Origin: Paulownia fortunei
Taxonomy: Eukaryota; Streptophyta; Magnoliopsida; Lamiales; Paulowniaceae
Assembly (NCBI GenBank): GCA_019321725.1
Contig: CM033108.1
Location: 21,093,799-21,157,798, forward strand
Length of the DNA stretch: 64,000 nucleotides
Direction of reading: 5' to 3'
Shown here: positions 34,113-46,032 of the stretch, piece after piece
Layout: every line of letters begins with the position of its first letter
How positions within the stretch are numbered: position 1 is the first letter of the stretch
Notes under the pieces: model-generated
Told to the model about the DNA's origin: nothing
Seen by the model: only the letters and a program-made list of their open reading frames with translations
Database searches by the model: none
Position numbers and translations under genes: made by a program

Positions 34113-34389
34113 TTCAAGGGCAGCCTTCCCACTAGGGCCCCTATGCACATTGTTGTCGAGTCGCTCCATGACCGTCAGCATCAATCTTCACTTATGGATT
34201 AGAGAGCTTCTGCACATTACTTGAAGTCTATATATGTAGGTCTTTTATGTCATTCTTGTTGTAAATAGTGATAAGTAGTATGGTGTGTCTCACATTCCTT
34301 ATAATGTGTACTGATTATAAGTTTTTTTAATTTCTAAGCCTATTATAAGAGGTAATGAGTTTTTAAAGCAATACAATTGCTAGTTGTCG

Positions 34390-34780
34390 TGTTGGAATTC
34401 ATCCCTACTCCACACATTACACACATTGCATTGTACATTATTTTTCATTATCAATAAAAATGAGTTTTATTCTCAATTTAATGTAACTCAACAAGTACTT
34501 TCGGGTATGATTGTGATGTAGCAGTTGATGTGCAATGTGTTGTATTGTGTATTCGGCAGAACTAGTTATGGTTGGCTGACTACTAGCCATACGGTGCTCT
34601 TTTTCTACATAAAACAAAAAGCACCCCCGTGAGAGTAGGTATCAGAGCCTCGTCTCCAAATTCATAGATTGAAGCAAGGCGATGGACCCTAGTAATTCTA
34701 CGAACCTTGTGCACCACGAGGGTAAGAGAACCTAAAGTCCAGGGAAGGATGATACTGAATAGTGAGTTGAAGCTGTGGAA
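34390..34780 (+). mobile_element. Third copia element: LTR end, PBS and gag start
   Basis: AGGTATCAGAGCC at 34,637-34,649 is a tRNA-Met-type PBS. It is followed at 34,682 by ATGGACCCTAGTAATTCTAC, reading MDPSNSTNLVHHEGKR, a copia-gag-like N-terminus that stops soon after. A plausible LTR begins TGTTGGAATTCATCC at 34,392 and ends TAAAACA near 34,613, but no partner LTR was found. Confidence 0.45.
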
Positions 34781-34820
34781 GTGGAGTCTTCTAAATAACA
34801 ACGTTTTTTCGAGACCTGGA

Positions 34821-34995
34821 GGTGTTGGTGTTAGTGAAGGATAGGGTCTTGGGTTTAAGATAGTCATGGAGTTCTAGGGATGAGATTTGTGGGATGGATA
34901 TAGGGGTTTAGGGTGGCAAGGGGTAGAGGAACGAGTTTGGGGTTATGGGGAGCAAGAGTGTTAGGAATGGGGTTTGGGAGTTTAGAGGTAGCATA
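34821..34995. repeat. G-rich direct repeat, copy 2
   Basis: Second copy of the G-rich repeat at 33,940-34,112. The two copies bracket the copia PBS fragment, about 700 bp apart. Confidence 0.75.
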
Positions 34996-36064
34996 GGCTA
35001 GGCAGTGGCTAGTGGTGATGAGGTGGGCTAATAGGGGATGGTGGTGTCCCAATGTAGGATAATAGGTGGTAGTGTTGGGTTTTCTATAGGCCTGAGATAC
35101 ATGGCCCAATTAAATTTTTAGTTTTCTTAACAAAAATTTATAGCATTCATAATTTATTCATGTATCTATTACTATCATAATTTATCGATTATGCAAAATC
35201 AATTATTATGTAGGTTAAGTTAAGACTTATATCTGATACTTCCTGCTAATTGCAATAGAATTCGAACGATCCAAACCATTCTCTATATTCCACTATTGAA
35301 ATCGAGATTAATGAAAACCCTTTGTTGAAATTGGTTCACTTAAGAGCTTTAAGTTTTTGTCCTCTAAAATTGATTTACACCTTAATGCCAACATGAAATT
35401 AAGTGTATGAAGTTTTTAAAGTAATAACACAAATACTTTGTGTGTTGGTACATTGTTTCGAGTTTATTTATTCAGTAGTGTAAAATGAAATAATACAAAA
35501 ACCACAAAAGAGAAAGAAGGGAATGGATGGTTTTTCTCTATTTAAGGAGCCAAAAAAAGTTCTTTTCTTATAATTTTCGAATGGGGGGAGGGGGGTCTTT
35601 ATGCTCCCATCTCAATGGAACTCCTAATCCATGTAGGTTGCTACCTCCATAAGATAGTTATCTAATACATGTAAGATCATTTCCTAGTGCATGTAGGATT
35701 TTACGGATAGTATCATATTCATTCCTCTACGATTAGATTTTTTTCATTTTTCGATTCTTAGTGTGGAGCCCATACCCATTAGACCTATGCTTAAAATTAA
35801 TTAAGCTAATTGATTAATCCGAACAATTAACTGAATGAATACATCATATAAATTGATTAAGATCCATTTGATTAATTGATTGATCTTTTTCTAACCTTTT
35901 TAGATCCAATTAATTGAACATATTAAATATTAAATTAATTCAACACTTGAATTAATTGCAGCTCAATTATTTATTTGATCTAATTAATCAATTTACTACA
36001 ATATAATTGGATTAATTCCATTAGCAAGAAATGAGCTTGTCCAAGTTTATCCTCCATTTGAAGA
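34996..36064. other. AT-rich spacer with LTR-like block
   Basis: 35,756-36,060 is rich in ATTAATTGATTAA blocks and resembles the opposite strand of 12,410-12,700. A G-run lies at about 35,584-35,597. No gene was seen. Confidence 0.4.
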
Positions 36065-36065
36065 A

Positions 36066-38200
36066 TTTGCTCATAATTTGACATTATTCATCAAACAATA
36101 GCTCCTTACTCACCTCGATGGAATGGTGTTGCTAAATACAAGAACTGAACTCTTAAGGAGATAATGAATGTTGTGTTGATAAATTCGGTTATCCCAAAAT
36201 TTGTGGAGGGGAAGAAATTCTCCAACTAATCATATTCTTAATAAGATACCCCACAAAAGTAAGGATAAAACTCCTTATACAAAAATATCATAAATCTTCA
36301 TATAAAATACCTTAAAGTGTAAGGATGTTTGTCTAAGGTAGAAGTACATGAATCAAAATAAATCAGAATAAGCCTAAAACTATCGTTTGCATATTCATTA
36401 GATATGCTAATAACAGTAGTTCTTATTGATTTCTTGTACACAAATCAGCAATTCCTGATGCATACAAAGGTACAATTGTCGAATCAAGGAATATTGTATT
36501 TTTTCATCATATCTTTTCTTGGCAAGAAAGGAAAGAAGTTAGTTATCATTAAAGAACTTTTGAATCTGAGAATGGTAACTATCAAATTAATGAAGAACCA
36601 AGATGCAGTAAGAGGGCCAAAACAACTAAAATATTTGGTTCAAATTTTCTAACTTATATGTTAGAAAATGAACCAAGGATAATCAGCGAAGCATTGTCAA
36701 GTACAGAAGCTCCATTTTAGAAGGAAGCTATCAATAGTGACATAGAGTCCATTATGCAAAATCATACCTAGGAGTTAATAGATCTCCCACCAGGTAGCAA
36801 TCTTTCCGGATGCAAATGGATCTTTAAAAGAAAATATAAGAATGACAAAACTATTGATCAGTACAAGGTTAGATTAGTAGTTGAAGGGTTCAAACAAAAA
36901 AAATACATTGACTTTTTCGATTCATATTTGCCAATGACAAGAATCATATCTATTAGAGTACTTATTATTATCATTGCACTGTATAACCTTGAGATACATC
37001 GAATGGATGTGAAAACGGCCTTTCTAAATGGTGGATTAGAAGAAAAAATCTATATGAAACAACCTGAAGGGTTTATTGCTCTTGGACAAAAGAAAAAAGT
37101 GTATAAACTTGTTAAGTCGTTGTATGGGCTTAAGAGGCGCCAACAATGACACGAGAAATTTGACAAAATTATGTTGTCAAGTAGTTTCAAAATTAATAAC
37201 TGTGACAAATGCAATTATATAAAAGGCATACCTAACGCTTATATCGTTATATGTCTATATGTAGACAATATAGTAATCATGGATAGAGATTATTATATCA
37301 TCATGACTACTAAGAAAATATTGACAAAATAGTTTGACATGAAAGATATTGGTGTAGTAGATGTTTATATTGGGGATTAAGATCACTAAGACTTCTGATG
37401 GACTTGTCCTATCATAATCTCATTATATTGAGATAGTACTTAAAAATTTTAATGCATGTGATATTTCTCCTATAAAAACACTAGCGGACTTAAGTTTACA
37501 TTTAGTTAAAAATATGGTGAGCTCATATCACAGTTAAAATATTCTCGAATAATTGATAGTTTGATGTGCATCATAAACAGAGCATAATTGAATATTACTT
37601 ACTCAGTCAACAAACTAAGTAGATTTACAAGTAATACAAGCAATAGCCATTAGAAGGTGTTGACAAGGGTTCTTAGATATCTAAGGTTTACCATGAATTA
37701 TAGACTACATTATAAGAGATATCCAGTCATACTAGAAAGATATGATGATGCAAATTGGATATTTTATACAAAAGACTCTAAAACCACTAATGTTTATCTT
37801 TTTAATATTGGTGGTGAAGCTATGTCGAGAAAATCCTCTAAACAAATATGTATAAATTGATCCACGTTGGAATTGGAGTTTGTAGCTTTAAATAAAGTTG
37901 AATAGTTTCTCAAAAGATATTCCTTGTTAGCTCAAGCCAGTGCCTGCAATTATGATATATTATGATAGTCAGTCAGGTACTGGAAGGACATAAAGTAGTA
38001 TGTATAATAGTAGTCTCGACATATACGCCAAAAACATAATACAAGAAGGGAGTTAATCTCAAATGAAATTATTTCTATCAATTACATGAAATTGAAGAAA
38101 AAACTAATAGATCCGTTAACTAAAGGCTTGGGTAGAGATCAGCTTATTAATGGGAATGGGCCTAAAACCTACAAAGTAAAGTATCTTCATAACTGTAATC
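36066..38200 (+). pseudogene. Ty1-copia pol remnant (integrase end, RT, RNase H)
   Basis: 36,090-36,250 reads HQTIAPYSPRWNGVAKYKN, the integrase end around the catalytic Glu (here Lys in place of NGVAERKN). 36,740-37,150 reads SGCKWIFKRKYKN, VRLVVEGFKQKKYIDFFDSY, IHRMDVKTAFLNGGLEEKIY and SLYGLKRRQQ, the RT start. 37,255-37,270 has LYVDNIVI, so YVDD is YVDN. 37,657-37,920 is the RNase H region (YDDANWIFYTKDSKTTNVYL, KQICIN, STLELEFVALNKVE), and 38,070-38,150 holds KKLIDPLTKGLGRDQL, the usual pol end. Frames shift and stops are frequent. Confidence 0.85.
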
Positions 38201-38713
38201 TAATCTTGTTGATTGGAGATCTCAAAATCTTGGTTTAATGGGACAACTAAGTTATGAAGATTCAAAGCACTTGTGATTTAACTCATTCCCATTCCTATGA
38301 TATATAAGTACTACATATTTCATGTAGTGAGGATAAGTTATAAACTTTTAATAATTCTTATACTAAAAAGTGGAGTACTACAGGATACTTTTGATAAGAG
38401 ATCACCTATGTAAGTGTGAAGTAGGGTTGCTTCTTCGAAACACTTGTGAATCCAAAATATTGTTTAGGGCTAAAATAAACACATTCGTGAGAACCAAAAG
38501 TGTTAGAAAATTTATTGTGTGGATATTTTTATCTTGGTTTACACAAATAATTAAATTATTCAACACATCGTGTCACTAATCAGTCAAGTAAATTCAATAG
38601 TATTCTACTAAGAAAGGTTCAAAACCACAAGTTACGTAGCCTGGTGTAATAGCATTCCGCTTCTCTTCATTGTCTACATACTCACATGCATTAATTTCAT
38701 TCGTGTAAGGGAT

Positions 38714-39760
38714 TGTTGGAAATTAATTTTAAAAAGTTGGGTTTTAACCTAACTTTAACCAATAATTTAAGTGAGTTGCATTTAATAAAAATGAAAATTA
38801 CTTAGTTAAATGTAATCTACACTGCGATGAGTTTAGCGTATTTGATTATTCAAAACTCATTTCGAGTGAATAAAAAATTAAAGCATAAAGTGAGCACTTA
38901 AAAGCTTAATTATTGAATAAGAAAATATGAGAACGTGAAAAATCAGCTATCCTGCATTGAAAAATGTGTAAAAATAAGATCACTTTATTTAGCCTAAGGT
39001 TGAGACTTGGATTTGGGCCCCAATGTATACAAATAGTTTTTTAAAGGAGTTCACTTACATCATTGTAGGTATGGATCAAAGTCCATACACGCGAGGTACC
39101 AACCAACTCGGCTTAACTAAGCTTGACCTGGGCTTAGGTTGGTTGGTCCAATAAATATATATGTTTTAAGCAAAATAAATTAATTTTTTTTAATTAAATT
39201 CTTAATTCATCTCTTTCTAATCAGAGCATGATTAGTGGAATTACTCAGATAATGACACGTCTCTATAGCAGCTGACCTGGCAAAAACTGCTGACAAGACG
39301 AATTGATAGATGTGTTTGTCTAGTCAGTGTTGAACAATTGCTAATGAGGTGAAGGGACATGGTGTATGTCCAGTCAGCGCTGAGCAAACGTGGTTGTCCA
39401 TTAAGCGCCAACTAGACAATTGTGTCTGCGCAGTCACTGGTTTTTTTTTTTCAAAAGTTGTGTCTGTCACCCACAACTTTTCAATAATTATAAATGGACA
39501 TCGACTTCAGATTTTGCTACCTACTTCTTAAGTACTCTAAAGAGAGTTCTGAACATTTCTTTTTGTTCGTTGAGGTTTAAATTTATAGTGCTACTATCTT
39601 AAGTGAAATCATCGAATCTTAAGAAACAATTGCCAAGTTTCTATTAGCAACTGCCTGAGATAAATTCGTCTTAAAAGCAAAGAAACTCTTGTCTCGATCT
39701 AGATTTATGTCGTTATTATGTCTATATCACTAATCATAAAATGTTACACCTTCCTAATTT
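38714..39760 (+). repeat. Probable 3' LTR of the copia remnant
   Basis: TGTTGGAAATTAATTTT starts just after AAGGGAT, a weak polypurine tract, 500 bp beyond the pol end and in the right direction. Inside, 39,300-39,440 holds repeated GTC(C/T)AGTCAG(C/T)G(C/T)TGA motifs. A matching 5' LTR was not found and the right boundary is uncertain. Confidence 0.4.
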
Positions 39761-40627
39761 CCAAAAGAAATTACCTTCTAAGTAGAACGTAATAAATATT
39801 TATAGTCGTTGTCATAATATTTAATTAATATCATGAGACTCATGTAAAGTGATAGATAAAAAAAAAAAAAGTAGGCTTTTAAAAAATCAATACTTATTTG
39901 TAATACATATTCGAAAACAAATATATCAATCATGTTTTCTCAAAATTAAATGTCATATGTCAACATAATCCAATTTTGCAATTCATCTAAATCAGATAAA
40001 TCGAAAGAATCTTCTAAAATATTGTCAAAACCTTTTAGAAAACATACTTGAAATTGAATTTACAAATTACCTCAAGGTTTTAGGTATTTTACTTTTTTGT
40101 ATACCACTCCAAAGTTGGATGGAGATAAACGCTAAAAAGAAGAATAATGCTACTTAAAAACTAGTGATTAAAGCTTCAAAGACAATTATAAATAAATGAA
40201 CATAGTAATATACCTATAAAGAATTGTGGTTGTGTCTATTAGTTACCATCTGTATTTCACAGGAGCTCATTTCGGACGAAAACCTTAGTCCTTAATTACT
40301 TGGTCCGTAATAGGAAGTTAATGATCGACAAATAGTTGATGCATCATATGCAAGCGATGCTAGTAGAAAAGAAGACAAAGCACTAATTTTTATTTATTTT
40401 TTATCTTTTATACAATCTTTATACGTAATCTCTTTTCTTCATTTAATTTTAAATACTCACTCCATCACAAAATTAAGGATCCATTTTAGCTTGATACAGA
40501 ATTTTAAATGATAATTAAAAAAATATAATTTTTTTGGTTGTAAAATACTAAAAGTAATAGTTGAAAATTTAATGATGTCATATTATTATTTTAATTATGA
40601 TAATAGAGAAATGGAGTTTGGAAAATC

Positions 40628-40668
<41 letters not shown>

Positions 40669-41955
40669 TATATAATGAAAGATATAAACATATTCTAAAA
40701 ATATTTATAAAATTAGAGGAAATCATCTTCTTGGATGAAATATTCAAAGAATATTCTAGTCGTTTGAGGTCCACTGTCTTGGAATAAAAAAAATTATTTT
40801 AAATTCAAATATAACTCACAATTTTTACAAATCAACCACATGAACTAACCAAATCACATTTCCTGAAATTGCTTCTTTGAAAAAAAATTCAAACTACAAG
40901 AAAAGACCTAAAAAAAAACGTAATTGGCCGCCCAAAAATTGTCGCCATTGCACCAAAATTGGACCTAGTTTCTTACGTTCGCTAGCAACCAAAATGTTGC
41001 TAGAAATGCTTTATTATTTTCTTTTTCTTTACTCACCCAAAATCCCTGAACCAAAATAGGTTTGTCAATAAACTTTTTTAACATTCATAAAATAAAATCC
41101 CAAAAAAATCTAGAATATAAATCAAAATTTTGAGTTAAAGGATGATTAGCAAAATATATTACATGTGTTAGTGGATGTTGTTCGACAAAAACTCTATTCT
41201 CTAGACAACAAAAATAATTAATTAAAATGGAAATATAGGTAATATTTTGATTTCATGTCCTTATAAGTCCTATTTCTTGGCAATTTTTTAATTATTTGGT
41301 TCATTATTGTTGTAGAAGTTTCTTCGTCTAGAAGCCTCAAGAAAACAAAATAAGCTGAGCTGGTAAAGAGATTGACAGAATATCTTCCTGTAGGTCGTCA
41401 CCTAATTATTTGACTAATAAATAAATAGACTTCCAGTAGATTTTTTTTTTAAAAAAAAAAATCTTTCTTTTTTATTCCAAAAAAGGTAAATTAATTATTT
41501 TCTTAAAAGTTTGATTTTTCTTTTAAATCAGCTTATTGCCATTGAGCTGTATATTTACTCCAAAATAAGAGAAATAAACACATATTTTTGAAATGGGATG
41601 GTCCTATTTACGCAAAAATATTGCGGGATAAATATATCTAAATTCATTTATTATCATAGGCACTAAAGAAAAAAGAGAAAAAAATTACGAAGCTAATACA
41701 ACTAATTATTTGGAACAAAAACCAACAATAAAAATTAAAAAAATTAGAAATTCTTTATCTTCTTTAAGCAATCTAGTATTGAAAAAAGTATTTACTGACA
41801 ATTATATTCTAGATGTACACTATCTGTGGTAAGATAACTTATCATGATATTATTCTGCTGTTATTATTTATTAATTTTCACAGGGAAAATCAGTTTGATA
41901 AGTGGAAACATCATATGAAACAACTAACAAGGGTAAAATTGTGTTGGTATAAAGA
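39761..41955. other. AT-rich spacer
   Basis: It contains an (AT)n run at 40,630-40,674. A CACTA-end-like string (AACTACAAGAAAAG near 40,889) is followed by GTCGCCA and TAGCAACCAAAATGTTGCTA motifs. No gene is recognised. Confidence 0.4.
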
Positions 41956-41959
41956 TGCC

Positions 41960-42097
41960 AAGGCTAGAATTGTCCTAAAGCACAAATTTGTCATATGAAG
42001 GGTAAAATTGTCTTAGTGCAGTTACACCAAGGGTAGAATTGTCCCAAGGCACAAATTTGGTATATGAAGGGTAAAATTGTCTTAGTACAATAAACCA
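41960..42097. repeat. 69-bp tandem repeat, two units
   Basis: Two head-to-tail units (41960-42028 and 42029-42097) share TAGAATTGTCC, AAGCACAAATTTG-like and ATATGAAGGGTAAAATTGTC. Confidence 0.8.
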
Positions 42098-42427
42098 CAA
42101 ATTTATTATCCAAACTCATTGTGGTATACTTATAGCCAAACAAATTACATCTTCTTGACCAAATATGGCCTCAAATTATCTCTAAATTTGATATATGTGA
42201 AAATAGAGGAAAAATTGTATTTTTGTTCTCAAAAATAGAGTTGTCGTCAAAATTTGACAACACGCTTTCCAAAATAGCCAAATTTCATCCCATGTATTAA
42301 ACTCTCCTTGCACTTTTGGCTCCTGTCGTGACTTTTAGATGAAAAAAATTATTGTGCGATTAGGATTGAGGTTTAAAGTGAAAAAAAATAATAATAATAT
42401 CAAGCTAATACATTGTAGATAATTAAA

Positions 42428-42860
42428 AAGCTATCACTAAGTTTTATTTTTTTCTATTTTTTGTTACTTTTTTTTTCTATCAATTTCTCTTTCCCATATT
42501 CTTTTTTCTCTGTTTTCGCTATTTTTTCCTTTTTCTTCTTCCACTTTTTCTTTCCTTTTTTTTTTCTCCATTTTCATTTCATTATTTTCTCTTTTCTTAA
42601 TTTGTTTTTTCTTATTTTTCTTATTTTTCTTATTTTTTCTTTTTCTTTTTCTCTTTTCTTCTTTCATTTTTTCTCCATTTGTCATTGTTCTCTTTTTTTT
42701 CTTCTACTTTCATTTTTCATTTTTCTCCTTTTCTTTTCTCTCCATTTTTCTTTGTTTGTCTTGTTTCTCTATCTTTCCTATTTTTTTCCTTCTGCCTCTT
42801 TCACTTTTTTTCTATTTTTATTTATCTTTTTTCGCATTTCCTCCAAAGTTGCTCTCCTTT
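42428..42860. repeat. Polypyrimidine block (T/C-rich, + strand)
   Basis: Over 400 bp almost only T and C on the + strand. The open frames in it are Phe/Leu/Ser low complexity and not believable proteins. It pairs in composition with the purine block at 43,385-43,870. Confidence 0.8.
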
Positions 42861-43384
42861 CTCCTCTGCCTCAGCACACCTGCCCACCATGATCACCAAT
42901 GTTCCAAACTCTCTCTTATAGAACGACAATAAAATAGTACTGATGTTTTTATTTTTAAGGGTGTAATAAAAGAAGAACATGAATTTGCTAAGTTGATATT
43001 TTTTTTGTGTATTTCAAAATTTATAATAAAACTTAAATGGTACGTGTAAATATGTCAAGAAAAATATTCTAAAATAATATTCAAGTACAGTTTTTATGCA
43101 TAGAATTCATGCCAAAATTTGCACATCAAAAAATCTTTTATTTCTCAAAATTTTGAATCCAGTAAACTAAATTTTGAAACATTGGTAATGTATAAATTTT
43201 ATTAACATAAACAGTACTACCTTTGGAGGTATTGAATTAAAAAATTATCAAAAATTGAATTTATTGCTTTTAGACTTTTTTTGTCTTAAGAATCAAGTTT
43301 AAATGTTATACAATGCATTAAAATTAAAAAGTGAAAATATACAGCAAACAATACTATTAAAATGTTTTAGGATGCTGGTGTGAT

Positions 43385-43872
43385 GGTAAGAGTAACGGTC
43401 GGAGGTGGAAGGAAAAAGAGAAATCGAAAAAAAAAAAAAAAAACAAAGAAAAGAAAAAAAAAAAAAAAATGGAAGAACAAAAGAGACCAATAGGAAAAAT
43501 ACAAAAAAAAATGAAATCAAATTTAATTTCACCCTCGCCAGAAGGAAGAGAAAATAGAAAAATCTAAAGCAAGAAAGAGAAAAAGGGGAAAAGGTAAAAG
43601 GAAGAATAAAAAAAAAAACTTGGAATAAATGAGAAAATGAAAAATGGAGTAAAAAGGGAGAGAGAAAAACGGAAGAAGTGGGAAGAAAACACAAAAGAGA
43701 AAGAAAATAGAAAAAAAAAAAAAAAGAAAGAAACAGAAGAAGAAAAGAGAAAATGAAAATTTTAGAGAAAAAAAAAAAGGAGAGTAAAAACGAACGAAGA
43801 CAAAAATAAAGTAGAAAAAAGAGAGAAATTGAGAGAAAAGAAAAAGAAATCAAAGAAATAGAAAAGTTCAAA
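43385..43872. repeat. Polypurine block (A/G-rich, + strand)
   Basis: About 480 bp almost only A and G on the + strand, so its - strand is pyrimidine-rich like 42,428-42,860. The 190-residue - strand frame across it is Phe/Leu/Ser low complexity and is rejected as a gene. Confidence 0.8.
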
Positions 43873-45510
43873 TTTGGTAGTAGCTTTGTAATTAAATATA
43901 AGTTCCTTGAATTAATTTGTTTAATCTTTACAATGATATAATACTAACGGCAGAATAATTTTTTTCAATCCAAAACTTAACCGTGGGATCAATAGTACAT
44001 GAGCCGACTGATATATAGGAATCTAGCTATTTTCAAACGTATGGCACCAAACTTACACCCATATTTTGAAACCAAAGAAATAATTTTTTCCGTTAAATAG
44101 AATAACAAAAAGCCTCTCTTACCAACAACAACAACAACAATAATAATAAAAGTGTCAATTTTAAAAAACAAAAGTGTGATATCTATTTTTCAAAATAAAT
44201 TTTACATATAGATTTAGAATTAAGATGATTGATAAGAGCAAAATAGCATTTTTTCAAAGTTAGAAATAATGATAGCTAATCAATGGTGTCTGTAAAATAA
44301 GTATTTTGGCCACACAAGTAGATATTAACAAGAATATTATTTTAAATATACAAATTTTACGTCACATCAATATGTCATAGATAAACTCAGCAAAAATACT
44401 TTGGATAACACGTTATTTGAACAAGTGGTTGTGTATTCTCTACCTATTTTTCATAAATCGTGCATAAAGATATGAAAACATATATATATATATATATATG
44501 AATTTAATTAAAGAAGTTCTAGAAAAAATTTGAAATTGAAGTCAACTTTCTCCCATAAATGTGTTTATCTAAATCGAACTCTCTCAAACATCTGGTTTTG
44601 ACTGGTTTGATTTTAATTCCAATAGTTTTAGTGTTTTCGAAAACATAAATCAAATATTAAAATACTAATTCTCAAAGGCACATTTTCATTTTTTCTTGAA
44701 ATATTATACAAAAAAATCTTAATCATTATTACACTTACATATATATTTATATATATTCAAATCATTTTATTAATAAAAATAAATATATTTATATCATTCA
44801 AGTATTACATTATCTAAAATATTATATAATAATATAAAATAATGATGTGACATCATTAATCAAATAAAATCTTACAAGACATAATATTTACGGTGAAAAC
44901 TATTTTCCTTAAAATTAAAATCAAATATATCTCACAATTCCCTATATATTTTCACATAATTTTTTTCAATTATTTTTTACGAAAATCAAAATTAGAGAAA
45001 TTCTTGAGTCAATCCTCCAAAGATAAATTGTCCAAGTGTCCAGTTATTATTGATCATAAAATAAAGAATGGATTCCTCAATGCTTAACCGCCTTAGACCA
45101 TGCATGTACATATTTCAAAATCTTTCCGTAAATTTATTATCCAACCAGTAATATTGTCTAAGTACCCTCTATGTGAAATACCTTTTTTTTCCCGAGTCAC
45201 TTAAGGCTGCGCACGTGAGGATTATCAATATTATCTTCTCCAAGTAATGTCCGTTGGAGTCAATTTTTAACCCTATCAATGTCATAAGATATCATAGTCT
45301 ACCAAAATATAAAAACATCATATGGTATCATAGAAAAGCTATGAGCTTGCGGGTCATCCAAGTACCTTTAGAGAACCTTCTATTCATCCCCAATTTCCTC
45401 TAACCTTCCTATTTCCCCTATCAATCAAAATTTTCAATTTTTCTACATTATATTCAATCTTTATCTCTTTCCACGAAACACCCTTTTTGTGGATTACCTA
45501 TGTCCACATA
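43873..45510. other. AT-rich intergenic, upstream of VQ gene
   Basis: No genes were recognised. An (AT)n run lies near 44,480-44,500. Confidence 0.4.
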
Positions 45511-45512
45511 CC

Positions 45513-45521
45513 TATATATAT
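45513..45521 (+). promoter_or_regulatory. Candidate TATA box of the VQ gene
   Basis: TATATATAT lies 65 bases before the ATG at 45586, a plausible core-promoter position. AT-rich surroundings make chance matches common. Confidence 0.4.
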
Positions 45522-45585
45522 GATTCATCCACATGTGATTTTTACAAAAAAGTTCATGTCATCAAAAGCTCAATATTTTTACTAA

Positions 45586-46032
45586 ATGGATGTTGATCAA
45601 AGGGTTCCAAGATTGATGAAGAGCCAAAAGAAGAATTACAAAGTGAAGCAAAAGAATAATGATTCACTCAAAGTAGTGTACATTTCTAGCCCCATGAAGG
45701 TGAAGACCAGTGCATCGAGGTTTAGATCACTAGTGCAACAACTCACGGGTAAGAACTCTGATATATCACAGTACGACAATTATGTAGGTAGAGATTTTCA
45801 CGAGATTGATTGTGATGATGAATCACTAGCAAAGGAGACAAGCGACCAGTATCAAGTTTTTTCGTCGGTTTCTCAAGGGGATACCCCCACTAGTTCAGAC
45901 TCATTATTGGAGCCTATGGACAATGTGTTCAACTCTCAAATGAAAGAGCAATTTGAAGGGATTTTTTCGTCGAATTTGTTCTTTGACCCTTCTCAGCTGG
46001 ATGTGCTGGGAAGCTTTGATGAGTTATTGTGA
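45586..46032 (+). CDS. VQ-motif protein, SIB1-like (sigma factor binding protein-like)
   Basis: A 148-residue intronless frame. The N-terminus is Lys-rich (residues 11-30), followed by KVVYISSPMKVKTSASRF and the VQ motif F46-RSL-V50-Q51-Q-L-T-G55, an exact match to FxxxVQxLTG. The C-terminal end LDPSQLDVLGSFDELL is acidic and hydrophobic, as in SIB1/SIB2-type members. VQ proteins bind group I/IIc WRKY factors through this motif, and SIB-type members act in nucleus and plastid in defence signalling. The order of basic N-terminus, ISxPMK-like block and VQ motif supports the SIB subgroup. The start at 45586 is the first ATG, preceded by an in-frame AT-rich leader, and the stop is TGA at 46030-46032. 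The gene looks intact. Confidence 0.9.
   Translation: MDVDQRVPRLMKSQKKNYKVKQKNNDSLKVVYISSPMKVKTSASRFRSLVQQLTGKNSDISQYDNYVGRDFHEIDCDDESLAKETSDQYQVFSSVSQGDTPTSSDSLLEPMDNVFNSQMKEQFEGIFSSNLFFDPSQLDVLGSFDELL

Noticed and set aside
34583..35109. Two - strand frames of 94 and 81 residues
   Set aside because: They arise from the G-rich direct repeat and copia PBS region. Composition is repetitive and the frames do not match a family.
40889..41320. Possible second CACTA element (AACTACAAGAAAAG start)
   Set aside because: The first base of the CACTA terminus is wrong, only a few motif-like words follow, and the GTTGTAG candidate for the far end is too weak.
42461..42892. 143-residue + strand open frame
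   Set aside because: It is almost only Phe, Ser and Leu, encoded by the T/C-rich tract, with no domain and no codon bias. An opposite-strand Lys/Glu frame covers the same bases.
43299..43871. 190-residue - strand open frame
   Set aside because: Phe/Leu/Ser low complexity from the purine tract. Length comes from lack of stops in biased sequence, not coding selection.
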